Under the pieces are notes generated by a model, which had not been told where the DNA came from, did no database searches, and was given only the letters and a program-made list of their open reading frames with translations. A program made the position numbers and the translations under genes. From positions 1 to 27,072 of the forward strand of contig JAZQOZ010000172.1 in NCBI GenBank assembly GCA_045628085.1: a stretch of 27,072 bases of DNA, given 5' to 3'. Of the stretch, positions 14,438-22,917 are shown piece after piece. Positions within the stretch are counted from its first letter, which is position 1. Each line of letters begins with the position of its first letter. This stretch comes from Firm-04 sp045628085. Its GTDB lineage: Bacteria > Bacillota > Clostridia > Oscillospirales > Ruminococcaceae.

Positions 14438-15967
14438 TTATTTCGGTACCTGCCAGTATTTGCGGTCGAGCGTGCGGTACTGTACGGCTTCCGCAATATG
14501 TACGGCATCAATGATCTCACTGCCTGCCATATCCGCCGCAGTCCGCGCTACCTTCAGCAGACGGTCATAGGCTCTTGCGGAAAGTCCCATCTGCTCGAAT
14601 ACAGCTTTGAGCCGCGCCTTTGCACGGTCTGTCATCGGACAGAATTCCGCGAGCTTATCCGGCGTGATACGGGCATTGCAGGTGATTTTTGTTCCTTTGA
14701 ACCGCTGATTCTGAATGTCTCTTGCTGCGATCACGCGCTTGCGGATATCCGCGCTGGATTCCTCTGCTTTCTGCGAGGAAAGATCATCAAATGTGACCGG
14801 TGCGGCTTCAATATGCAGATCAAAACGGTCGAGCAGTGGGCCGGATATGCGGTTGAGATACTGCGCAGCGGCGTGCTGTCCGCAGGTGCAGGGGCGTGTC
14901 GGATGTCCGAGATAACCGCAGGGACAGGGATTCATCGCCGCGATCAGCATAATGGAGCATGGATAGCTGATCGTTCCGGCGGCACGGGAGATCGTCACGG
15001 CTCTGTCCTCAAGCGGCTGACGCAGAATTTCGAGTGTCCGGCGGTCAAATTCCGCCAGTTCATCGAGAAAGAGCAGCCCGTTATGCGCAAGCGAGATCTC
15101 GCCCGGATGCGGGATCGTTCCGCCGCCTGCAAGACCTGCCGAGGAGATCGTATGGTGCGGCGACCGGAACGGTCTGACCGTCACAAGCGGATGCTCCGCA
15201 TCCAGAAGTCCGGCAACGGAATGGATCATCGTTGTTTCAATGGATTCTGAAAAAATCAGCGGCGGCAGGATGCCGGGCATTCGCTTTGCCAGCATACTTT
15301 TGCCGCTGCCGGGCGGCCCGATGAGCAGTGCATTATGTCCGCCTGCGGCCGCAAGCTCCAATGCACGCTTTGCCGCAGTCTGCCCGTGAACATCGGAAAA
15401 ATCGGGGATCGGCGGCGCATCGACCTGCTCCAGTCCGATATGCGGCATCGGTTCAAGCCGTGTTTCGCCTTCCAGATGCTCCAGCAGTGATTTTGCATCC
15501 GGAACGCCGTAGACAGTCATATCTTCGACAACAGCTGCTTCTTTCGCATTGGCAAGCGGCACATAGATCGTCCGGATGCCGCGCTGTTTTGCAGTCAGCG
15601 TCATCGGCAGAACACCGTTGACCGGCCGGATATCACCGTTCAGTGATACTTCGCCGATGATCGCGGCATCTTCCGGCACCTGTACTCTGCCGAGTGCCGC
15701 AAGAATCGCCATAAATATTGCAAGATCGTGCATACTGCCGTTTTTGCGGCGGTCTGCCGGAGCCAGATTCACAATACAGTTTGAAGTCGGAAAGACGATG
15801 CCGCAGGTATAAAGCGCCGCTTTGATACGCTCACGGCTTTCCTGAACGGCGGCATCCGCAAGCCCGACGATCTCAAAGCGCGGAAGTCCCTTGCTGAGAT
15901 TGATCTCGACATCAACAGGAAATGCATTCAGTCCGAATAAACCCAGACTGCTGACCTTTGCAAACAT
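14438..15967 (-). CDS. YifB/ComM-family Mg-chelatase-like AAA+ ATPase
   Basis: This 509-residue protein is a full-length YifB/ComM. The N-terminal Lon-protease-like (ChlI) domain spans about 1-165. It is followed by the AAA+ domain with Walker A G-P-P-G-S-G-K-S at 217-224 and Walker B L-L-F-L-D-E at 298-303. The family-specific M-N-P-C-P-C-G-Y-L-G cysteine region sits near 345-354, and the Mg_chelatase C-terminal domain occupies about 400-500. ComM is a hexameric helicase that promotes branch migration during natural transformation in proteobacteria; the role in Clostridia is less clear. The ATG at 15967 has a weak GGTGA site. It follows a small membrane protein gene by 26 bases and precedes rodA by 54 bases. 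Confidence 0.95.
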   Translation of the reverse strand: MFAKVSSLGLFGLNAFPVDVEINLSKGLPRFEIVGLADAAVQESRERIKAALYTCGIVFPTSNCIVNLAPADRRKNGSMHDLAIFMAILAALGRVQVPEDAAIIGEVSLNGDIRPVNGVLPMTLTAKQRGIRTIYVPLANAKEAAVVEDMTVYGVPDAKSLLEHLEGETRLEPMPHIGLEQVDAPPIPDFSDVHGQTAAKRALELAAAGGHNALLIGPPGSGKSMLAKRMPGILPPLIFSESIETTMIHSVAGLLDAEHPLVTVRPFRSPHHTISSAGLAGGGTIPHPGEISLAHNGLLFLDELAEFDRRTLEILRQPLEDRAVTISRAAGTISYPCSIMLIAAMNPCPCGYLGHPTRPCTCGQHAAAQYLNRISGPLLDRFDLHIEAAPVTFDDLSSQKAEESSADIRKRVIAARDIQNQRFKGTKITCNARITPDKLAEFCPMTDRAKARLKAVFEQMGLSARAYDRLLKVARTAADMAGSEIIDAVHIAEAVQYRTLDRKYWQVPK

Positions 15968-15993
15968 TGCTTCACCGCCGTTTCATTTTTGAT

Positions 15994-16500
15994 TTATGAT
16001 AATGATGTTCCTGCGCTGCTGTTCCGGAGATTCTGCTTTCTGACCGTCAGGATCGTGTCTGTCAGCATCAGGATCAATGCAAAGCCCACATATACAAAGC
16101 TGAAACAGACCGTCCATTCCGGATAAGGTGAATCAAAAAGCGATGTTTCCATAAATACGGCAATCCAAAACAGTATAAACTGAATCAGCAGGGAAATGAC
16201 AGCCAGCATACTCCACAATACCAGCCAGCCTTTTTTCTGTGAAAACAGGTTCAGCAGGGAACGGCGCAGGAGCAGTCTCCAAATCAGAACAAAACAGGCA
16301 AGACTCAGCACAGCACCCAAAATATACCATACGGGCTGAACAGCAAGATAACCGCATGAAAGAAGGCTTTCGCTGACAGTATCTCCTGTTTTTTCCATAC
16401 CGCAGAACTGTAGCAGGAATGCAGGGAATGCGGCAGCATCGCTGAGCAGCCATCCGGCAAATGCCAATCCAAAGCATTCCAAAACGCGATGGTCATTCAT
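15994..16500 (-). CDS. Uncharacterised four-helix membrane protein
   Basis: I do not recognise this 168-residue protein. Four hydrophobic segments lie at about 10-30, 48-75, 92-115 and 130-150, with a short polar C-terminal tail. There are no recognisable motifs. The ATG at 16500 has a GGAGG site 7 bases upstream. It lies between the yifB gene and the three-gene membrane family; unlike those three it lacks both the N-terminal Y-E-x-x-R and the G-Y-P-x-F motif, so I do not count it as a member. It is relatively rich in Cys, Trp and Phe. Confidence 0.7.
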   Translation of the reverse strand: MNDHRVLECFGLAFAGWLLSDAAAFPAFLLQFCGMEKTGDTVSESLLSCGYLAVQPVWYILGAVLSLACFVLIWRLLLRRSLLNLFSQKKGWLVLWSMLAVISLLIQFILFWIAVFMETSLFDSPYPEWTVCFSFVYVGFALILMLTDTILTVRKQNLRNSSAGTSLS

Positions 16501-16541
16501 TCTGAGTCCTCCATATCGGCTGCGCTCCGCATATCATCCGA

Positions 16542-17531
16542 TCATTCGACAGGATGATGCTCCTCACGCGCACGCTTCATTGCCGCCATACGGACACGGA
16601 CTTCTTCCGGTGAGGGGAGCATATCCGCATGAGGTTTGACAGTTGCATGAGAGGGGAGCGCGGTCATATCCGCAAGCATGACGGACGGATCAAGCTGCGG
16701 CTGTGCCGGTTCACTGCTCCGTTCCGTCTGTGCAGAAAATGCATCCAGCGAAACATCCGTCGGAACAGAAAGTGCTTCCGGCTCCGATAAAAACGTTCTG
16801 TGCGCTGTACCGTCAGTCATACCGACAAGCGCTCCTTCCGCTGACATTTTGATCTCCGGCGGCAGCTTGACCGGCTTCGGATCGGAAAACAAATCAGGAT
16901 CCGGATCGAAAGCAGACGGAGCAGAAGATACCGGCGCAGTCTGCGGCATCGGATTTTCAGCCGGCGCTGCGGCTGCTGTTCCGATCTCTGCCATGTGTGT
17001 CGATGCCTGTGCCCGTCTTGCAATGACATTTGCCGGCAATTCATAATGTGCGCGCTGATCCGCTTCCAATGAAAAAAGCGGATAGCCCGGCTGTGATTTC
17101 AGTTCTTCATCCTCATTGAAAACAAACTGGATCCAGATATTCAGTGCAATGCTCAGGATCAAAAAAAGATAATTGATGCTGGAAGATGAGGAGATCATCT
17201 TCAGCAGGTACATAAGCAGCAGAACACAGTCAAAACCCAGAAGGAGCAGACTTGCTGCGCGTTTTTTCATTGCGGCTGTCCAGCTCAGCACGATCGTTAC
17301 GATACTGAACAGGATCTGTAAGAATCCGGAAGAAAATGCCTGAAAGAAAATATTCGGTCCTTCTTTTTGGTCTTTTAAGGTGGACGATGCGGCAACGAAA
17401 AAGGATGTGAAGAAAATGATGAATCCAAGAACGATCCCAATCCACATATAGCGGTGAAGATTGCTGTTGATCTTTGCCATCCGCAAACGGTTTGTTTCAT
17501 ATTGTACTTCTAATTCAGGTGAAAATCCCAT
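16542..17531 (-). CDS. Tandem membrane protein, copy 1 (YExxR / GYPxF family)
   Basis: From the ATG at 17531, with an AAAGGAG site 8 bases upstream, this protein has 329 residues; the frame is open 73 codons further upstream but that part is basic low-complexity sequence overlapping the preceding gene's end. It has a short cytoplasmic start with Y11-E-x-x-R15-x5-I21, four membrane segments at about 29-48, 66-86, 93-112 and 119-138, then G-Y-P-L-F at 149-153. A long Pro/Ala/Ser-rich tail (about 170-329) is probably disordered. The stretch F-L-Q-I-L-F near 70-75 aligns with the same position in the next protein at 17572. I read it as a diverged paralog of its two upstream neighbours; function unknown. 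Confidence 0.75.
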   Translation of the reverse strand: MGFSPELEVQYETNRLRMAKINSNLHRYMWIGIVLGFIIFFTSFFVAASSTLKDQKEGPNIFFQAFSSGFLQILFSIVTIVLSWTAAMKKRAASLLLLGFDCVLLLMYLLKMISSSSSINYLFLILSIALNIWIQFVFNEDEELKSQPGYPLFSLEADQRAHYELPANVIARRAQASTHMAEIGTAAAAPAENPMPQTAPVSSAPSAFDPDPDLFSDPKPVKLPPEIKMSAEGALVGMTDGTAHRTFLSEPEALSVPTDVSLDAFSAQTERSSEPAQPQLDPSVMLADMTALPSHATVKPHADMLPSPEEVRVRMAAMKRAREEHHPVE

Positions 17532-17571
17532 GATCTGTTCTCCTTTGATGCCTGTGTAACCAATTCGTGAT

Positions 17572-18564
17572 TCAGTGATGTTTCTTTTTCTTCTGATGCG
17601 GTCTGCTCTGTGCAGACTGATTCTTTTCGGTATTTTCTGCAAGCTGTTTCTGTGTTCTTGACTCTGCTTCCGCGAGGATCGCCGCGGCGGCAGCTTCCGC
17701 ATCGGCACGGGCAGGTTCAATATTCTCAGGTTTCGATTCCGGTTTATCATCAGGATCCGAGATCAGATCAGTCATATCGGCTGCATCTGTTTTTTCGGAA
17801 ACAGTCTCAGCCTGAGCCGTTTCCGCCTCTTTCGCGCTGCGCGCCTCATTCAGACTGTTTTGCAGGGCATCGGCAAGTGCTGCACCCGTATCAGTGATAC
17901 TGTCCGAATCCGATCCGGCATATCCGAATGAAGCGGATTTCTTTCTTTTTCTGCGGAGCGAATAATCCGTTGTAAACAGCGTAGATTTTGTCCGGCGCTC
18001 TCCCTGATGCGCACGCAGTGTTTCGATGACGATATCTGATTTGGAAACATCGAATTTTTCGTGGAAATCCGGATAGCCTTCCATTTGTGCAAGTGCCTGC
18101 TCATGGCGCAGTTCGCGGATAGAAAAATAATAGAATACCGCGCCGATCACGCCGATGATCGCAGAAAGATAATCCAGCCGCAGCACGCCGAACACGGTCA
18201 CCGCCATATACCATGCCCACAGTATGATATTCAGTGTGCGGTAATTCGCCCATGCCAGATAGCCGAGCAGAATGATCGCCATGCCGAACAATATCTGAAA
18301 GATGCCGCCGGTCAGGATCGCCTGCGGTTTGTCCAGCGAAAGGAACGGTCTGCTGAACAGATCGAAAATTGCAATGTATTTCTTAAAAATGGAGAAAAAG
18401 CATACCAAAATGCACAATACCAGATTGCAGAAAAACGTCCGGCGATGCACGCTTTCGATGTCATGCATCTGCATTCTGCAATATTCATAGTGGGATTCAC
18501 TTTTCTCCAGATGTACGATCTGCGGTTTTTCATCTTCAAACGGATTGATAACCTGTTTCGCCAT
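17572..18564 (-). CDS. Tandem membrane protein, copy 2 (YExCR / GYPxF family)
   Basis: This 330-residue protein begins with a 40-residue cytoplasmic region containing Y26-E-x-C-R30-x5-I36-E. Membrane segments follow at about 45-60, 85-105, 110-128 and 132-148. The motif M-E-G-Y-P-D-F at 161-167 comes directly after the last one. The tail from about 180 is charged, Ala/Glu-rich and ends in a His/Lys-rich cluster. The G-I-F-Q-I-L-F stretch at 87-93 matches copy 1. The ATG at 18564 has an AAAGG site 10 bases away. A 68-base gap with a 7-bp hairpin separates it from copy 3. The motifs suggest a shared ancestral gene; no known family comes to mind. Confidence 0.75.
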   Translation of the reverse strand: MAKQVINPFEDEKPQIVHLEKSESHYEYCRMQMHDIESVHRRTFFCNLVLCILVCFFSIFKKYIAIFDLFSRPFLSLDKPQAILTGGIFQILFGMAIILLGYLAWANYRTLNIILWAWYMAVTVFGVLRLDYLSAIIGVIGAVFYYFSIRELRHEQALAQMEGYPDFHEKFDVSKSDIVIETLRAHQGERRTKSTLFTTDYSLRRKRKKSASFGYAGSDSDSITDTGAALADALQNSLNEARSAKEAETAQAETVSEKTDAADMTDLISDPDDKPESKPENIEPARADAEAAAAAILAEAESRTQKQLAENTEKNQSAQSRPHQKKKKHH

Positions 18565-18604
18565 GATAGATCAACCTTTCTATAATAATCGAAATATGAT
18601 ATCC

Positions 18605-18624
18605 GTGCAGCCGACGAGCTGCAC
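18605..18624 (-). other. Intergenic hairpin upstream of membrane protein copy 2
   Basis: GTGCAGC (18605-18611) and GCTGCAC (18618-18624) form a perfect 7-bp stem with a 6-base loop in the 68-base gap between two minus-strand genes. There is no T-run on either side, so it is not a standard terminator. A role in mRNA stability or processing between cistrons is possible. Confidence 0.4.
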
Positions 18625-18632
18625 AGATGCTG

Positions 18633-19304
18633 TCAGAGGTTTTCCAGCGCATCCATATCGCTGCTGTGATTTTGAGACGCATGGACCGTCGGATCAGCGT
18701 TCCTGCTGCGTTCATGATATTCTTTCAGCTCGGCATTGATCGTCTCAGCTTTATCGTCCAGCAAATCGAGCATATCCGAATCCGCCGGCGTATCGGAAAC
18801 CGCCGAACGCGCACCGGATTCCACAGCGCTTTTTCTGATTGTATAATCTCTTGCTTTTTCGACCGCTTCGTGACTGTTCAGCGGTACCTGAAACAGCGGA
18901 AATCCTTCTTCCTTTTCCAGAGGAAGCCACATCAGATCACAGATCAGTGCAGCGGTCAGCGGTACCGGCTGAAAAGCGCCCGTATACCGGAGAATACCCG
19001 TAGCTGCCAATATAATCACGGCGGCAAGCACTGCCAATGTAATGCGCCAGTTCCGTTTATATACCGCATAGATCACAGCGGCCATGCACGCGGCAGAAAC
19101 GATCGTCACGGCAAGCATATCCAGCCCGGCCGTCAGCATCAAACCGCCGAATATGCTTGAGAATGCCAGCGGAATCACTTCACATAATGCCAGTATGATC
19201 GCCGCAGCCATTACAAATCCCAATATCTTTTCTATGATGCTCTTTTTCTTTCGGCATTTTTCATAGCGTGCAAAACGAATAACATCTGCATTCAGATCTG
19301 CCAA
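18633..19304 (-). CDS. Tandem membrane protein, copy 3 (YExCR / GFPxF family)
   Basis: This 223-residue protein is the first gene of the minus-strand run. Residues 14-25 read Y-E-x-C-R-x5-I-E, the same spacing as copy 2. Four hydrophobic segments lie at about 27-45, 49-80, 88-105 and 112-127, then E-E-G-F-P-L-F at 132-138 occupies the place of G-Y-P-x-F in the other two. The polar tail (about 145-223) is shorter than in its neighbours. It starts with TTG at 19304, with an AAGGGGG site 8 bases upstream; the only nearby ATG is out of frame. A good sigma-A promoter lies at 19348-19376. Function unknown. Confidence 0.75.
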   Translation of the reverse strand: MADLNADVIRFARYEKCRKKKSIIEKILGFVMAAAIILALCEVIPLAFSSIFGGLMLTAGLDMLAVTIVSAACMAAVIYAVYKRNWRITLAVLAAVIILAATGILRYTGAFQPVPLTAALICDLMWLPLEKEEGFPLFQVPLNSHEAVEKARDYTIRKSAVESGARSAVSDTPADSDMLDLLDDKAETINAELKEYHERSRNADPTVHASQNHSSDMDALENL

Positions 19305-19347
19305 ATCAGCATCCCCCTTTTCCCTGCGGATATAGATACTCCATATT

Positions 19348-19376
19348 ATTATATCACATTATCAGGTAAAAAGCAA
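19348..19376 (-). promoter_or_regulatory. Sigma-A promoter for the minus-strand membrane/yifB run
   Basis: On the minus strand, TTGCTT (19376-19371), a 17-base spacer and a perfect TATAAT (19353-19348) lie about 44 bases upstream of the TTG start at 19304. This is the best promoter upstream of the 14438-19304 run. Confidence 0.65.
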
Positions 19377-19434
19377 TGGGAGAAACTGAAAAATTCGGGC
19401 TGCTGAGCAGAAATACGGCACACGCGCACCAAAG

Positions 19435-19461
19435 CACCGTGCGCAGATGCACGCACCGGTG
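19435..19461. other. Stem-loop in the divergent intergenic region
   Basis: CACCGTGCG (19435-19443) pairs with CGCA plus CGGTG (19452-19461) with one bulged base and an 8-base loop. It lies between the two divergent transcription units. There is no clear T-run in either direction. The 342-base gap 19305-19646 otherwise holds the two promoters and the htrA leader. Confidence 0.3.
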
Positions 19462-19560
19462 TTACTATTTATAATGCAGTCATGATGTCTCTATCCCCTT
19501 TTTACCGTAAACTTTAACTCTGTTTTTTTTCAGTTATCATATATTTTTCACAGAAGAACG

Positions 19561-19566
19561 TATAAT
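19561..19566 (+). promoter_or_regulatory. Probable -10 box of the htrA promoter
   Basis: A perfect TATAAT lies 80 bases upstream of the htrA ATG. No good -35 hexamer is found 16-18 bases upstream, so the promoter may need an activator or a different sigma factor. Confidence 0.4.
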
Positions 19567-19590
19567 AAAAGCATAGAGCAAAGGAAATAT

Positions 19591-19619
19591 GAACCGTATA
19601 GACAAAATCCATGCGGTTC
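19591..19619 (+). promoter_or_regulatory. Leader hairpin upstream of htrA
   Basis: GAACCGTAT (19591-19599) pairs with ATGCGGTTC (19611-19619), nine pairs including one G-U, with an 11-base loop. It lies in the predicted 5' leader, ending 27 bases before the htrA ATG and outside its AAGAGGTG ribosome site. No T-run follows, so it is not a terminator. Confidence 0.4.
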
Positions 19620-19646
19620 CCGACGTATCAGAAAGAGGTGCGAAAT

Positions 19647-21194
19647 ATGTTCGATCAGAATGACATGAATTTCGATCCGTTCCATAACAACGGTACAGGC
19701 AGCAATGATCCGGCTCAGTCTTTCAGCAGTTATCCGGACCAGAATACGCAGTCCGGTTCGCAGATGGGCGGCAGCTTTTATTCTCCGCGCAGCGGATACC
19801 CCAACGGCGGCAGCGGCGGCTATATCCCCCCGACAGGCGGTCCGTCCGACAATGGCGGCTATGATCCGGAACAGCCGAAAAAGAAATCTCATAAGGGACT
19901 GAAAGCGATCGCTGTCTTTGCAAGTGTTGCATTCGTTGCCTATGCTTCGATCCAGTGCTATCAATTCGCAACTGAAAATGATTCCGTGCGCTCGTTCCTC
20001 GGCAAGCAGAATAACGAAATCGCCGAAGAAGAACCGTCCGATGATACAGTGTCCACCAAACCGGCTGATCCGAATGCAGAAGGCGCACAGACCGGTACAA
20101 CTGCCAAGCCGATGAGCTTCATTGAGCTTGCCTCACGCGAGAACGCTATGAGCATTCCCGATATCGTGGATAAGATCACACCTGCAACGGTCGGTGTCGC
20201 TTCCACATTCCTCTATAAGGGACAGTCTTACTCCATGTGGGGCTTCGGCTTCGGTCAGCCGCAGACCACCGAACAGGAAATTCCGGCAACCGGTACCGGA
20301 ATCATTATGTCCGATAACGGAAACGGTTCCTACTATATCATCACCAATGCACACGTTATCTACTACAGCAGTGATGATTACCACTTGGGAGAAGCCAAGA
20401 GTGTGCAGGTCGTTCTGAATGAAGATTACTACGAGAACGAAACAACGTTGGATGCGGAGATCGTCGGCTACGATACCGCCGAGGATATCGCAGTCCTGAA
20501 GGTCAATACCAATCAGAAACTGGCGACCGCCGAATTCGGCAGCAGTGATGATCTGCGCGTCGGAGAACTCGTCGTTGCGATCGGCAATCCGCTTGGTTTC
20601 GAGCTGTTCGGTACGGTTTCGACCGGTATCGTTTCTGCGCTTGACCGTGAAGTTGCGATCAACGATAAGACAATGAAACTGATCCAGACCGATACTGCGA
20701 TCAATTCCGGCAACTCCGGCGGCCCGCTGATCAACAGCTACGGTCAGGTCATCGGCATCAATTCCTCGAAGATCAGCTCCAATTATCTCAGCAGTGAGGC
20801 ATCCGTTGAAGGTCTGTGCTTTGCGATCCCGATCTCTCATGCACAGGACGTCATCAACGATCTCATCAACTTCGGTTATGTCACCGGCAAGCCGCTGCTC
20901 GGCATCAGCCTGACAGAAGATGTTGACGAGGGTATCTCACAGCGTCTCGGCATCCCTGTCGGTATCTATATCAGAGCATTGACAGAGGGCGGCGCAGCAC
21001 AGCTCGCCGGTATGCAGGTCGGTGACGTTATCATCGCAGTCAATGAAGAAACCGTAACCGATCTGGCGGAGCTGAAAGCGGAGATGGAAAAGTACAAAGC
21101 AGGCGATACGATCACCGTAACGGCATCCAGAGGCGGCGTGGATATGAAATTCCAGGTGACCTTGCAGGAGCAGGTTCCCACACCGTTTGATTAA
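19647..21194 (+). CDS. htrA: Membrane-anchored HtrA/DegP-like serine protease
   Basis: From the ATG at 19647 (AAGAGGTG site, 6-base spacing) the protein has 515 residues; an in-frame ATG 12 codons upstream has no ribosome site. A Gly/Pro/Asn-rich cytoplasmic region (1-80) precedes one transmembrane helix at about 84-103. The trypsin-like domain at about 165-405 has the complete triad His236 (I-T-N-A-H-V), Asp280 and Ser357 (S-G-N-S-G-G-P). One PDZ domain follows at about 415-510. This is the Gram-positive HtrA layout, facing the cell surface and degrading misfolded exported proteins. The long disordered N-terminus is typical of clostridial members. It is transcribed alone, divergently from the membrane protein run, and followed by a hairpin terminator. 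Confidence 0.95.
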   Translation: MFDQNDMNFDPFHNNGTGSNDPAQSFSSYPDQNTQSGSQMGGSFYSPRSGYPNGGSGGYIPPTGGPSDNGGYDPEQPKKKSHKGLKAIAVFASVAFVAYASIQCYQFATENDSVRSFLGKQNNEIAEEEPSDDTVSTKPADPNAEGAQTGTTAKPMSFIELASRENAMSIPDIVDKITPATVGVASTFLYKGQSYSMWGFGFGQPQTTEQEIPATGTGIIMSDNGNGSYYIITNAHVIYYSSDDYHLGEAKSVQVVLNEDYYENETTLDAEIVGYDTAEDIAVLKVNTNQKLATAEFGSSDDLRVGELVVAIGNPLGFELFGTVSTGIVSALDREVAINDKTMKLIQTDTAINSGNSGGPLINSYGQVIGINSSKISSNYLSSEASVEGLCFAIPISHAQDVINDLINFGYVTGKPLLGISLTEDVDEGISQRLGIPVGIYIRALTEGGAAQLAGMQVGDVIIAVNEETVTDLAELKAEMEKYKAGDTITVTASRGGVDMKFQVTLQEQVPTPFD

Positions 21195-21228
21195 ACGCAT
21201 GACAGCAAACCTTTCTGTGAATATAAGG

Positions 21229-21270
21229 ACAGCGCAGGTTCCGATTCAGGAGCCTGCGCTGTTCTATTTT
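21229..21270 (+). terminator. Rho-independent terminator of htrA
   Basis: A 14-base stem (21229-21242 against 21249-21262, one G-U) encloses a 6-base loop and is followed by TCTATTTT. It begins 35 bases after the htrA stop. The T-run is interrupted, so termination may be partial. The tail overlaps the -35 region of the candidate sipL promoter. Confidence 0.75.
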
Positions 21271-21290
21271 CCGGCGGACGGGCATAGAAT
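21262..21290 (+). promoter_or_regulatory. Candidate sigma-E-type promoter of sipL-spoIVA
   Basis: TTCTATT (21262-21268), a 14-base spacer and CATAGAAT (21283-21290) fit the sigma-E pattern with 5 of 7 and 7 of 8 matches. The start would lie about 43 bases before the ATG. spoIVA is a classic sigma-E gene. The -10 and its flank (CATAGAATATAGCA) match the promoter at 3522-3550 at 13 of 14 positions. Confidence 0.55.
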
Positions 21291-21339
21291 ATAGCAAATC
21301 AAACACAGCGGCAAGTCTGCCGGATCACGGAGGAATGAT

Positions 21340-22890
21340 ATGATGCAAACAAATGACTGGACATTGCGGCACGAAACCGTCCTGACACCGGTCCTGCTGC
21401 CGGAGCTGACGCAGGAGCAGAGCATCGAACTGGATTATGTGCTGCCGGACTATTATCCGGATTTTTTCCGGCTGCTCTGCTGTCATGCAGATACTTCGGT
21501 CACTTCTCAAAGTATCGCTGACGGTGTGCTGCAATATGCGCTTCATGTGCAGCTCCATGTACTTTACTGCGGCGAGCAGGCGGAGAGCATCCAATCACTG
21601 ACACAGCAGCTTGATTATCACGGACAGATCACTCTGCCGCCTGAATATCATACAGCTGAAAACTTACAGATCCGCCTGACGGCTGAGCCGTCTTATCTCA
21701 ACTGCCGTGCTGTCAGTCAGCGCCGGATCGATCTGCGCGGCGCTGTCCGGATCCGTGCGGCACTCAGCGGTGAACAGCCGGCTGCGATCCTCTGCGGTGC
21801 CGAGGGACTTCATATACAGACGCAGGCTGTTCCGGTCAGCTATGTTTCACAGGTTTTGCGGACTGAGAAATGCTTTACGCTTTCCGATGATATCCGGCTC
21901 AGTGCCGCACAGCCCGCACTGCTTACCGTACTGCGTTCGCAGACCGTCCTTTCCGTTACAGAAACGCGAATCGTTGCCGGAAAACTTGTCATCAAAGGCG
22001 AAGCTGCCGTCACACTGCTTTATTCATCCTCTGAGGGTGCGGAAACGCTCAGCGCCGTGCTGCCGTTCAGTCAGATCGCCGAACAGGACGGTCTGCGCGA
22101 TGATATGCCGTGTTCCGTGACAGCGATCCTTTCTGAACAGAATTTCGTACCGGAAGCCGAACAGAACGGCGATATCCGCCTGCTGCACTGTAATTTGCAG
22201 ATCACACTGCAATGCGCAGCGATCCGTCAGGCATCTGCGGAGCTTCTGACCGATCTCTATTCCACAGTCTGTCCGGCAGAACTGCATCGTGAAACGGTTT
22301 CGATCGTAACTGCGCCGATGCCCGTAACGGAACGGATGCAGCAAAAAATCACGCTGACACAGCCGGATGCCGTCCTGACAAAGGTATATGCGGCTTGGGC
22401 TGTTCCGGAAGATCTGCACACTGTTCAGAATGCGGAAAACGGCACGGCACTGAATGGTTCTGTGCATATCTGCGTATTGGCGGCAGATGCGGAAAACCAT
22501 CCGGTCATTCTCGAACAGCAGACACCGTTTGCATGGGAACTGCCGCATCTGCATCCTGCCTCACTGTTGCCGCCTGTTCAGGTGCAGAATTGTTCCTATA
22601 CGCTGACCGGCTCGGATACTGTCATTGTGCAGGCGGAATTACTGCTCAGCGGTCAGATCATGCAGCAGCAGACACAGACACTCCTGACCGATGTTCTGAT
22701 TGATCCGGAAGTACATCTGCCTGCTGCTGATCATTTCGCACTGCGGCTCTATTTTGCACAGCCGGACGAATCCCTCTGGGAGATCGCAAAGCGTTATCAT
22801 ACATCGGAATCTGCGATCCGCGAGGAAAACGATATCCCTGCGGACAGACTGGCAGAACCGCAAATGCTGCTGATCCCGATCGTCCGGTGA
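21340..22890 (+). CDS. sipL: SipL-like DUF3794/LysM spore coat morphogenesis protein
   Basis: This 516-residue protein has repeated DUF3794-type beta-rich units through about residues 20-440 and a C-terminal LysM domain at about 470-514 (E-S-L-W-E-I-A-K-R-Y-H-T, ending L-L-I-P). This is the SipL layout of Clostridioides difficile, where SipL binds SpoIVA through its LysM domain to encase the forespore in coat. The next gene, 27 bases downstream, is spoIVA itself, which strongly supports the assignment. Two adjacent ATG codons (21340 and 21343) follow a GGAGG site with 6 and 9 base spacing, so either may be used. No signal peptide or membrane segment is present, as expected for a mother-cell coat protein. 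The DUF3794 repeats are degenerate by eye, so their exact number is uncertain. Confidence 0.85.
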   Translation: MMQTNDWTLRHETVLTPVLLPELTQEQSIELDYVLPDYYPDFFRLLCCHADTSVTSQSIADGVLQYALHVQLHVLYCGEQAESIQSLTQQLDYHGQITLPPEYHTAENLQIRLTAEPSYLNCRAVSQRRIDLRGAVRIRAALSGEQPAAILCGAEGLHIQTQAVPVSYVSQVLRTEKCFTLSDDIRLSAAQPALLTVLRSQTVLSVTETRIVAGKLVIKGEAAVTLLYSSSEGAETLSAVLPFSQIAEQDGLRDDMPCSVTAILSEQNFVPEAEQNGDIRLLHCNLQITLQCAAIRQASAELLTDLYSTVCPAELHRETVSIVTAPMPVTERMQQKITLTQPDAVLTKVYAAWAVPEDLHTVQNAENGTALNGSVHICVLAADAENHPVILEQQTPFAWELPHLHPASLLPPVQVQNCSYTLTGSDTVIVQAELLLSGQIMQQQTQTLLTDVLIDPEVHLPAADHFALRLYFAQPDESLWEIAKRYHTSESAIREENDIPADRLAEPQMLLIPIVR

Positions 22891-22917
22891 TCAAATTCAA
22901 ATACGGAGGCTGATGCT

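Noticed and set aside
16542..17750. Longer start for membrane protein copy 1 at 17750
   Set aside because: The extra 73 residues are basic low-complexity sequence overlapping the previous gene, while the ATG at 17531 has a good AAAGGAG site.
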